6,244 nucleotides of DNA from UBA6921 sp031363085. Lineage in GTDB: Bacteria; Pseudomonadota; Gammaproteobacteria; SG8-11. A program made the translations under genes and the position numbers. The stretch lies in the NCBI GenBank assembly GCA_031363085.1, contig JANLTU010000071.1, forward strand, positions 1 to 6,244. The letters are read 5' to 3'. This document shows positions 1 to 4,248 of this stretch, one piece after another; the stretch's first letter is position 1; each line of letters starts with the position of its first letter. The notes under the pieces were generated by a model that was not told the origin of the DNA, did not search any database, and saw nothing but the letters and a program-made list of their open reading frames with translations.

Positions 1-309
1 CATGGGTACGATCTTGCCGGCATAGGGCGCGCCGAACGCCACTTTGCGTTTGCCCGTGCCTTGATTGATGAACACCGTGGTGAACATCGATTCACCGGTG
101 AGCAAGCGTTTGCCCGCGCCCATCAGCTTGCCGAGCAAGCCCGCTTGCTGCTGCGAACCGTCGCCGAAAATGGTTTCCATTTCGATGTCGTCTTCCATGT
201 ACATCATCGCGCCCGCTTCAGCGACAGCGGCTTCTTGCGGATCGAGCTCGATCTCGACAAATTGCATTTCCGCGCCGTAAATCTGGTAGTCAATTACGTC
301 CATCGCCAT
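1..309 (-). CDS. AIM24 / TIGR00266 family protein, 5' part only
   Basis: The gene is read leftward from an ATG at 309 and stays open to the window edge, giving 103 residues with no stop, so the C-terminal part is missing. The fragment starts MAMDVIDYQIYGAEMQFVEI and contains EAGAMMYMEDDIEMET (about residues 31-46), GLLGKLMGAGKRLLTGES (about 56-73), and GKRKVAFGAPYAGKI (about 86-100). These are the hallmarks of the TIGR00266/AIM24 (formerly DUF124) family, beta-rich proteins of unknown biochemical role, usually about 230-260 residues. A GGAG about 7 nt before the ATG at 309 supports that start; a second ATG two codons later (303) is possible. No signal peptide or membrane segment is visible. 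It lies 55 bp after the DsrC-like gene on the same strand with no terminator between, so the two are probably co-transcribed. Family assignment is firm; function is unknown. Confidence 0.88.
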   Translation of the reverse strand, partial: MAMDVIDYQIYGAEMQFVEIELDPQEAAVAEAGAMMYMEDDIEMETIFGDGSQQQAGLLGKLMGAGKRLLTGESMFTTVFINQGTGKRKVAFGAPYAGKIVPM

Positions 310-364
310 GTATTCGTCTCCGTGTGTGTCTTTAATAAATTGTGCATTCCAGCCGCAGGTGGCT

Positions 365-703
365 TCAACCCGTGCTCCATGCGCGGGGCCGCCGCATGCC
401 GGCAATCTTGCACACCTGCTGCATGTAGCCGTAGGGAAATAATTCATATAAACGTTGGCTGGCGTTGTCCTTGTAGCCCAGCTCGTCTTCGAGATACTTC
501 ATGACAAAGCGGGCATCCGCCGCGATGCGGTGCTGGTCAAAATAATTGCGAATAAATAGCAGTATTTTGCGGTGTTCGTCGCTCAGTTGCACTCCGGCTT
601 GCTGTGCAAGTTTTTCCGCCACGGCATCGTTCCATGTTTCGGGATCGACCAGATAACCCTGATCATCCGTTGCGATCACAACTCCATTGACTTCAATTGC
701 CAT
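365..703 (-). CDS. DsrC/TusE-family sulfur-relay-like protein lacking the C-terminal Cys
   Basis: This 112-residue protein matches the DsrC/TusE/DsvC family in length and layout: an N-terminal strand region (AIEVNGVVIATDDQGYLVDP), W24, a helical middle (LSDEHRKILLFIRNYFDQ), and the signature tail LFPYGYMQQVCKIAGMRRP. Family members pass sulfur as persulfide on a Cys two residues from the C-terminus; true DsrC also uses a second Cys eleven residues upstream. Here the upstream Cys is present (C98), but the position of the terminal Cys is Trp (W109) and the chain ends AWSTG. Canonical TusE-type transfer or a DsrC disulfide is therefore not possible, which suggests a specialised paralogue, perhaps regulatory or adaptor-like. 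I recall similar AWSTG endings in other proteobacterial homologues but cannot confirm that here. The start at 703 has a strong SD (AGAGAGG, about 8 nt). No other dsr or tus genes are visible; the next gene downstream is AIM24-like. Confidence 0.88.
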   Translation of the reverse strand: MAIEVNGVVIATDDQGYLVDPETWNDAVAEKLAQQAGVQLSDEHRKILLFIRNYFDQHRIAADARFVMKYLEDELGYKDNASQRLYELFPYGYMQQVCKIAGMRRPRAWSTG

Positions 704-757
704 AATCGAAACCTCTCTTTTGTGACAGCGATTGTGCGCTGAAATAATTACAAGCTC

Positions 758-786
758 CCTATACTGGGATTGTGTAGGCCGGTCAC
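758..786 (-). promoter_or_regulatory. Candidate sigma-70 promoter for the DsrC-like/AIM24-like operon
   Basis: On the minus strand a -35 GTGACC (781-786, 4/6 to TTGACA) and a -10 TATAGG (758-763, 4/6 to TATAAT) are separated by exactly 17 bp. It would start transcription near 750, about 48 nt before the DsrC-like ATG. It is the best-spaced pair seen upstream of that gene. Moderate confidence only. Confidence 0.4.
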
Positions 787-901
787 GTTGCGTCGACCAA
801 ATTCTTCGACTGCTAGATGAGGATCCCGTTCAACCCTTGCGCCAGCCAGGGGGCGTCTGCGGGCGAGCAAAATCGGTTATTCCGCCACCGCGAAAATAAC
901 G

Positions 902-938
902 CGAATGCGTGCGTCTGTAAAAGCCGCAGATGCATTCG
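902..938. repeat. Imperfect hairpin beside the MITE-like element
   Basis: CGAATGC (902-908) pairs with GCATTCG (932-938), and the stem continues with GTCTG (913-917) against CAGAT (927-931) after a 4-nt bulge at 909-912. The loop is 918-926. It lies 12 bp outside the left end of the inverted-repeat element and has no T-tract that would make it a standard terminator. It could be a flanking dyad, part of a 3' UTR, or chance. Confidence 0.4.
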
Positions 939-949
939 TCACAGGAATT

Positions 950-972
950 ATCCTAGAAACGGCAGTTGAACG
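950..972 (+). repeat. Left terminal inverted repeat of the MITE-like element
   Basis: The first 20 bp (950-969) are a perfect inverted match to 1171-1190. The next base differs (A here, C in the partner), then CG matches again, giving 22 of 23. Confidence 0.85.
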
Positions 973-1020
973 GCCTGTGGAGTGCGATTTTTTGGGCGCA
1001 AGGCAAGGCGCAACCAGCGA

Positions 1021-1038
1021 GGAATAGCGAGCTATTCC
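1021..1038. repeat. Central palindrome inside the MITE-like element
   Basis: GGAATAGC and GCTATTCC form an 8-bp perfect dyad around a 2-bp centre. Imperfect symmetry continues outward to about 1007-1055 (GGCG-CAAC on the left against the complement of GTTGCAACGCC on the right). A single strand could fold into a long hairpin. Confidence 0.7.
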
Positions 1039-1167
1039 GACGAGTTGCAACGCCGCCATGTGCACAACGGAGCGTGCTGTGTAGGCCGTAGTGGGCATCA
1101 CCTCCTGGGTGACGCATGCATTGGCCAAAAATATCAATACTTGCATGCATTTGCTTGTGCCTTGCAG

Positions 1168-1190
1168 CGGTCAACTGCCGTTTCTAGGAT
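1168..1190 (-). repeat. Right terminal inverted repeat of the MITE-like element
   Basis: Read on the minus strand this starts ATCCTAGAAACGGCAGTTGA, identical to the left terminal repeat for 20 bp, followed by CCG instead of ACG. Confidence 0.85.
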
Positions 1191-1278
1191 GATGTAGGTT
1201 GCCGGCACACTTGGCCGCGCTTACTCGCGGAATTTTTTGTATCGACGACGAGGCTGCCACGGGTGGGGCCGTGACGAA

Positions 1279-1292
1279 CCGATTTGAATCGG
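1279..1292. promoter_or_regulatory. Short palindrome, possible operator
   Basis: CCGATT-TG-AATCGG is a 6-bp perfect dyad with a 2-bp centre. It lies about 24-37 bp upstream of the proposed -35 of the bufferin-like gene. This is a plausible position for a dimeric regulator, but no known operator is recognised and chance is possible. Confidence 0.25.
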
Positions 1293-1315
1293 AAAGGGAA
1301 TGGTTGCACCCACGC

Positions 1316-1344
1316 TGGGAAATAGCCGACGCTCAACCTATACT
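1316..1344 (+). promoter_or_regulatory. Candidate promoter of the bufferin-like gene
   Basis: A good -10, TATACT (1339-1344, 5/6), is preceded 17 bp upstream by a weak -35, CTGGGA (1316-1321, 3/6). Transcription would start near 1351 and give a leader of about 119 nt containing the hairpin at 1406-1429. The weak -35 would suit an activated promoter, but the call is tentative. Confidence 0.35.
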
Positions 1345-1405
1345 CACGCTAGCCGTTAACATGATGGCCGCACGGCTCGCCGCAAATGCAGCGCGAATTT
1401 AAAAT

Positions 1406-1429
1406 GCGCTCCGCAAATATTAGGAGCGC
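1406..1429 (+). promoter_or_regulatory. Hairpin in the leader of the bufferin-like gene
   Basis: GCGCTCC (1406-1412) and GGAGCGC (1423-1429) form a perfect 7-bp stem with a 10-nt AT-rich loop, ending 40 nt before the ATG at 1470. There is no T-tract, so it is not an ordinary terminator. It may stabilise or regulate the mRNA. Confidence 0.4.
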
Positions 1430-1469
1430 GGTGAAGGCCTCATTCAACCCCTGTGTAGGAGACTCAACA

Positions 1470-1760
1470 ATGGTAGCAGTGAAAAAACTTTCCGGTGTTG
1501 CATTGGCCGCAGCGGCTGCAGGTTTGTTCCTCAGCGGCGCGGTATTCGCTGAAGAAGGCGCCGCCGGGAAAGCCACCGACGCCAACATCAAATGCGCCGG
1601 CATCAATTCTTGCAAAGGCCAAACCGCATGCAAGAGTGCCAGCAACGAATGCAAAGGCAAAAATAGCTGTAAGGGCAAAGGCTTTCTCAGTGTATCCAAA
1701 GAAGAATGCGCTACCAAGAAAGGCACCGAGTTGAAAGAAGAGAAAAAGAAAGAAAGTTGA
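1470..1760 (+). CDS. Secreted Cys-rich peptide, BufA2-like bufferin-type metallophore precursor
   Basis: This 96-residue protein has a clear Sec signal peptide: MVAVKK, an Ala/Leu-rich core, and cleavage probably after VFA (residue 27). The mature part carries six Cys at 42, 48, 54, 61, 67 and 80, mostly in a repeated CKG-x3-C pattern (INSCKGQTACK, NECKGKNSCKGKGF). It ends in a Lys/Glu-rich tail. This pattern resembles BufA2-type 'periplasmic bufferin-type metallophore' precursors, whose Cys are thought to be modified by an MNIO (DUF692) enzyme for copper binding. No MNIO enzyme, BufC-like partner or DoxX protein is in the window, so the gene is an orphan here; it may be modified by an enzyme encoded elsewhere or may not be modified. 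The start at 1470 is chosen for its AGGAG 8 nt upstream and the signal peptide beginning there. The in-frame ATG at 1386 would add an implausible N-terminus. A strong terminator follows at 1892-1928. Secretion and Cys-rich nature are certain; the family name is recall. Confidence 0.8.
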   Translation: MVAVKKLSGVALAAAAAGLFLSGAVFAEEGAAGKATDANIKCAGINSCKGQTACKSASNECKGKNSCKGKGFLSVSKEECATKKGTELKEEKKKES

Positions 1761-1891
1761 TCGCGATCCGGGCTAGACACGGGTATTCGTCGGCCAAGAG
1801 CACGCCTCTAAAGCGACGCATAACCGTGTCTGAGCGTGTGCGGATGAACTGATAATAATTTCCGGAAGATCGCACGCTCTCCGGACGCAGT

Positions 1892-1928
1892 AAAAATTAA
1901 AGGGGCCTGTTTGGCCCCTTTAATTTTT
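1892..1928. terminator. Bidirectional intrinsic terminator
   Basis: A perfect 16-bp stem (1892-1907 with 1913-1928) has a GC core, GGGGCC/GGCCCC, and a 5-nt loop, TGTTT. It is flanked by an A-rich arm on the left and a T-rich arm on the right, so it works in both directions. It ends the plus-strand bufferin-like transcript and the minus-strand tRNA-Arg transcript, whose CCA end is only 5 bp away. Confidence 0.93.
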
Positions 1929-1932
1929 GATG

Positions 1933-2009
1933 TGGTGCGCCCGGAGAGATTCGAACTCCCGACCACCAAGTTCGTAGCCTGGTACTCTATCCAACTGAGC
2001 TACGGGCGC
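1933..2009 (-). tRNA. tRNA-Arg (anticodon ACG)
   Basis: On the minus strand the acceptor GCGCCCG (5') pairs with CGGGCGC (3'), followed by discriminator A and an encoded CCA (1933-1935). The D-arm region GCTCAGTTGGATAGAG, the anticodon loop CTACGAA (anticodon ACG at 1973-1975, stem CCAGG/CTTGG with one G-T), and the T-loop GTTCGAATC are all standard. The length is 74 nt plus CCA. It is the last gene of the csrA-tRNA-Ser-tRNA-Arg series, matching E. coli argV and its copies, but only one copy is present here. Confidence 0.97.
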
Positions 2010-2047
2010 ATGTACTTTTCATGTTACTACTTCGGCCCCTCTATGGG

Positions 2048-2129
2048 GTGCCACCGTCCAAGCTCGTCACCCATGACTCATATTCGCGACCCCCAAACCC
2101 GCCGCTCACCCAACTGAAGTTACCGGCAC
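2048..2129 (-). other. tRNA-like segment in the tRNA-Ser/tRNA-Arg spacer, possibly a decayed tRNA
   Basis: Read on the minus strand this 82-nt segment begins GTGCCGG-TA, then CAGTTGGGTGAG, resembling an acceptor strand, positions 8-9 and a D-loop. It ends GGCAC, which pairs with the opening GTGCC. No proper anticodon arm and no GGTTCGAATCC T-arm can be found, so it is not a functional tRNA. It could be a degenerate duplicate of tRNA-Arg, since E. coli has tandem argV-type copies here, or a chance likeness in the leader RNA. Confidence 0.2.
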
Positions 2130-2143
2130 TTTGAAGGAGCGGC

Positions 2144-2172
2144 ATTATGAAGTTATCAATGCGGCGGGTCAA
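2144..2172 (-). promoter_or_regulatory. Strong sigma-70 promoter for tRNA-Arg
   Basis: On the minus strand TTGACC (2167-2172, 5/6) and CATAAT (2144-2149, 5/6) are spaced exactly 17 bp. They are followed by the GC-rich discriminator GCCGCTCC, typical of stable-RNA promoters under stringent control. It starts 12 bp after the tRNA-Ser CCA end. Transcription would begin near 2137 and run about 128 nt before the tRNA-Arg 5' end, so RNase P would remove a long leader. Confidence 0.7.
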
Positions 2173-2183
2173 CTGAATCGAAG

Positions 2184-2277
<94 letters not shown>

Positions 2278-2298
2278 ATTGCAAAAATCAGCGAACAG

Positions 2299-2327
2299 CT
2301 TTTACAACTGTTGCGCCGCCCGTTCAA
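2299..2327 (-). promoter_or_regulatory. Candidate promoter of tRNA-Ser
   Basis: On the minus strand TTGAAC (2322-2327, 4/6) and TAAAAG (2299-2304, 4/6) are spaced 17 bp, with a start expected about 15 nt before the tRNA. A 7-bp dyad, CCGCCCG/CGGGCGG (2316-2335), overlaps the -35. A weaker alternative farther upstream is TTGCTT (2360-2365) with GACAAT (2338-2343). Confidence 0.4.
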
Positions 2328-2421
2328 TCGGGCGGGTATTGTCCCAAATTTAATTCGATAAGCAAATTGTTTTCGCAATCACGTGTACAGGAGACGCGCG
2401 CAATTTCCGCTCCGAAACGCC

Positions 2422-2445
2422 GAAGGGCACATTATAGTGCCCTTC
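2422..2445 (-). promoter_or_regulatory. Perfect 9-bp hairpin after csrA whose loop contains TATAAT
   Basis: GAAGGGCAC and GTGCCCTTC form a perfect 9-bp stem with a 6-nt loop, 34 bp past the csrA stop. Read on the minus strand, the loop plus a stem base give a consensus -10, TATAAT, followed by GTGCCC. It may end csrA transcription or protect its 3' end, although no T-tract follows. It may instead be a -10 for the tRNA transcript, although no good -35 lies 16-18 bp upstream. Confidence 0.5.
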
Positions 2446-2479
2446 ATTTGCAACCGTGCCCATGCTCTTGCAAGCTTGA

Positions 2480-2716
2480 CTAACGCGACTCTCGCACTGC
2501 ACCTACAGGCGGTGTTTCGGTCGCAGCAGTTCCGTCTGCGGGTGTTTGCGCTTTTTCTCGCTGAATACGTTCGTAAATCTCTTCGCGATGTACCGAGATG
2601 TGTTTCGGCGCTTCCACACCGATACGCACCTGGTTACCTTTGACACCAAGTACGGTGACGGTAACGTCATCTCCAATTACTAATGTTTCACCCACGCGTC
2701 TGGTCAGAATGAGCAT
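2480..2716 (-). CDS. csrA: Carbon storage regulator CsrA
   Basis: CsrA is a small dimeric RNA-binding protein. It binds GGA motifs in mRNA leaders, controlling translation and stability of transcripts for carbon storage, motility and biofilm. The first 55 residues are almost identical to E. coli CsrA: MLILTRRVGETLVIGDDVTV, then GVKGNQVRIGVEAPK, then VHREEIYERIQREK. The RNA-contacting residues L4, R6 and R44 are present. The protein has 78 residues instead of about 61; the extra C-terminal tail (from about residue 58, TPADGTAATETPPVGAV) is low complexity. The start at 2716 has a strong SD, TAAGGAG, 7 nt upstream. It lies between lysC and tRNA-Ser, its usual neighbours. A flagellar-type sigma-28 promoter sits just upstream (2755-2781), and GGA motifs in the short leader suggest autoregulation. 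Confidence 0.97.
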   Translation of the reverse strand: MLILTRRVGETLVIGDDVTVTVLGVKGNQVRIGVEAPKHISVHREEIYERIQREKAQTPADGTAATETPPVGAVRESR

Positions 2717-2723
2717 CTATGTT

Positions 2724-2750
2724 CTCCTTAGCACTGAACTCCCGGTGTAC
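2724..2750 (-). promoter_or_regulatory. csrA leader with SD and possible CsrA-binding GGA motifs
   Basis: The short leader holds GTACACCGGGAGT (2738-2750), similar to the CsrA consensus RUACARGGAUGU around its GGA. A second GGA lies in the SD TAAGGAG (2724-2730). CsrA binding at both would block its own translation, as known in E. coli. Similarity is partial and no stable hairpin presenting the GGA is obvious. Confidence 0.35.
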
Positions 2751-2754
2751 CTTC

Positions 2755-2781
2755 TTATCGGCAATTTCGTTGAAAACTTCA
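2755..2781 (-). promoter_or_regulatory. Sigma-28 (FliA) flagellar-class promoter upstream of csrA
   Basis: On the minus strand TGAAGTTT (2774-2781), exactly 11 bp, then GCCGATAA (2755-2762) match the FliA consensus TAAAGTTT-N11-GCCGATAA at 15 of 16 positions. Transcription would start near 2748, leaving a leader of about 32 nt with the csrA SD. Spacing and orientation are both right for csrA. Confidence 0.75.
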
Positions 2782-2919
2782 TTACTTAAAAAAACCTGCG
2801 TATTCCCCAAAACACCCTGGTTTTCCTCGTTTTGCGATTCTGCCGTCCGTTATTTTCCAGTGGCCCCCAACATTAAAGCTGTCGCGTAAAGGTATCTGGT
2901 TTGCCGTCACTTGGCAATT

Positions 2920-4152
2920 TCAACGCACCGATTCTGGCTTTTGCTCCAAACCGAATGCATCGTGTAACGCACGCACGCCTAACTCCAGGTACTTCTCATC
3001 GACCACAACTGAAATCTTAATTTCAGAAGTCGAGATCATTTGAATGTTGATGCCATGGTCGGCCAGAGCCTTAAACATGCTGCTGGCAATGCCGGCATGC
3101 GAGCGCATGCCGACGCCGACCAGCGAGATCTTGACAATTTTGTTGTCGCCTTTGGTATCGCGCGCGCGCAATTCCTTGGCGACATTGTTCATGATGCCCA
3201 TCGCTTTGTCGAACTCATTGCGATGCACGGTGAAGGTGAAATCGGTGGTGCCGTCGGCGCCGACATTTTGCACGATCATGTCAACCTCGATATTCGCTTC
3301 ACCGATCGGTCCGAGGATACGGTAAGCCACGCCCGGCTGGTCGGGTACGCCGACGATGGTGAGCTTGGCCTCGTCGCGATTGAACGCGATCCCGGAGATT
3401 AATGCTTGTTCCATTGCTTTGTCCTCGTACGTAATGAGAGTTCCCGAACCCTCGCCAAAACTGGATAAAACGCGCAGCGGGACGTTGTACTTGCCCGCGA
3501 ATTCGACTGAGCGTATCTGCAACACCTTGGAGCCTAGACTGGCCATTTCGAGCATTTCTTCGAAGGTGATGCGCTCCAGGCGACGCGCATTTGGCACCAC
3601 GCGCGGATCGGTGGAATACACGCCGTCAACATCGGTATAGATCTGGCACTCATCTGCTTTCAACGCCGCCGCCAGCGCCACTCCGGTGGTATCCGAACCA
3701 CCGCGACCCAGGGTCGTGATATTGCCTTTTTCATCCACGCCCTGAAAACCGGCGACCACCACCACGCGGCCTTCCTGCAAGTCCTTGCGGACGTGCTTCT
3801 CGTTAATGTCGAGAATGCGCGCCTTGTTGTGTACATCGTCAGTGAGAATCTGTACTTGAGCGCCGGTATAGGAACGCGCCGGACAACCCAGCTTGTGCAG
3901 CATGATCGCCAGTAAGGCGATGGTGACCTGTTCGCCGGTCGACAACAGGACATCCAGCTCACGCTCATTGGGACGCGGGTCGATGTCTTTGGCAAGGCGC
4001 ATCAAGCGGTCAGTTTCGCCGCTCATCGCCGACACCACCACCACCACATCGTGACCTTGCTTGCGATAGTCGATCACGCGGCGCGCGACATTCTCGATGC
4101 GCTCCACACTGCCAACCGAGGTACCGCCGTACTTCTGAACGATGAGACCCAT
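2920..4152 (-). CDS. lysC: Aspartate kinase (aspartokinase), lysine-sensitive type class
   Basis: Aspartokinase phosphorylates L-aspartate with ATP, the first step to lysine, threonine, methionine and diaminopimelate. The 410-residue protein has the kinase signature KYGGTS (7-12), STGEQV (71-76), GRGGSDTT (149-156) and YTDVDGVYSTDPR (172-184). Two C-terminal ACT domains follow, about 265-340 (GVPDQPGVAYRI) and 342-405 (LVGVGMRSHAGIAS, then ISTSEIKISVVV). Length and lack of a homoserine dehydrogenase domain mark a monofunctional enzyme. Its ACT arrangement and an internal start at M247 suggest the alpha/beta type regulated by lysine and/or threonine; which effector cannot be read from the sequence. 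The start at 4152 fits the family N-terminus, but its SD is weak. It is 96 bp downstream of alaS and 203 bp upstream of csrA, an order typical of pseudomonad-like gammaproteobacteria. Confidence 0.97.
   Translation of the reverse strand: MGLIVQKYGGTSVGSVERIENVARRVIDYRKQGHDVVVVVSAMSGETDRLMRLAKDIDPRPNERELDVLLSTGEQVTIALLAIMLHKLGCPARSYTGAQVQILTDDVHNKARILDINEKHVRKDLQEGRVVVVAGFQGVDEKGNITTLGRGGSDTTGVALAAALKADECQIYTDVDGVYSTDPRVVPNARRLERITFEEMLEMASLGSKVLQIRSVEFAGKYNVPLRVLSSFGEGSGTLITYEDKAMEQALISGIAFNRDEAKLTIVGVPDQPGVAYRILGPIGEANIEVDMIVQNVGADGTTDFTFTVHRNEFDKAMGIMNNVAKELRARDTKGDNKIVKISLVGVGMRSHAGIASSMFKALADHGINIQMISTSEIKISVVVDEKYLELGVRALHDAFGLEQKPESVR
3412..3426 (-). promoter_or_regulatory. Internal RBS and ATG for an aspartokinase beta subunit
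   Basis: Inside lysC, GAGGA (3422-3426) lies 7 nt before an in-frame ATG (3412-3414, M247), just before the ACT region (MEQALISGIAFNRDEAK). In alpha/beta aspartokinases the beta subunit begins at the same place. The product would be 164 residues, ending with lysC at 2920. Confidence 0.5.
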
Positions 4153-4211
4153 GTTAAAATCTAACTTCCCACTTAGAGTAAAAGGCCGAAATTAAACTAT
4201 AAAGTCACTAC

Positions 4212-4232
4212 TTAATAAAGCTTTAATAAAGC
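4212..4232. repeat. Tandem 10-bp repeat between alaS and lysC
   Basis: TTAATAAAGC occurs twice (4212-4221 and 4223-4232) with an 11-bp period, one helical turn. On the minus strand it reads GCTTTATTAA twice. A -10-like TATAGT (4196-4201) follows without a good -35. The repeat could bind a regulator on one DNA face or act as an AT-rich upstream element for lysC. Confidence 0.5.
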
Positions 4233-4248
4233 GGTAGCCCATTAATTT

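Larger units (their letters stand above)
950..1190. mobile_element. MITE-like non-autonomous element, 241 bp
   Basis: A 20-bp perfect inverted repeat (22 of 23 matching overall) bounds this segment: ATCCTAGAAACGGCAGTTGA at the left end and its exact complement at the right. The interior holds a palindrome, GGAATAGC-GA-GCTATTCC, a second dyad (GCATCACC 1095-1102 with GGTGACGC 1108-1115, one mismatch), and a direct repeat of GCATGCATT (1114-1122 and 1143-1151). No transposase-like protein is encoded; the short frames crossing it look non-coding. Size, terminal repeats and internal palindromes fit a miniature inverted-repeat transposable element or a large mobile palindromic repeat. A target-site duplication is not clear; CTAG at both ends (953-956, 1184-1187) could be one, but symmetry continues outside it. 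The element sits between the divergent DsrC-like and bufferin-like genes and interrupts no recognisable gene. Confidence 0.72.

Noticed and set aside
61..504. 147-codon plus-strand frame over the AIM24-like and DsrC-like genes
   Set aside because: It spans two recognised genes on the opposite strand and resembles no known family.
877..1197. Open frames of 67-89 codons on both strands across the MITE-like element
   Set aside because: They start or stop inside the terminal repeats, lack ribosome binding sites and show no recognisable protein pattern; they are products of the palindromic sequence.
941..1199. Target-site duplication flanking the MITE-like element
   Set aside because: The flanks show no direct repeat longer than 2-4 bp, and the CTAG candidates lie within the inverted-repeat symmetry.
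1349..1780. 143-codon minus-strand frame opposite the bufferin-like gene
   Set aside because: It is antisense to a gene with a good SD and signal peptide, and its composition is what the Lys/Ala-rich sense codons force on the other strand.
2091..2115. G-quadruplex in the minus-strand tRNA-Arg leader
   Set aside because: Only three tracts of three or more G are present; the remaining tract has two, so a stable quadruplex is unlikely.
2900..2918. TTGCC/GGCAA hairpin just after lysC as a terminator
   Set aside because: The stem is only 5 bp and no T-tract follows in the lysC direction.
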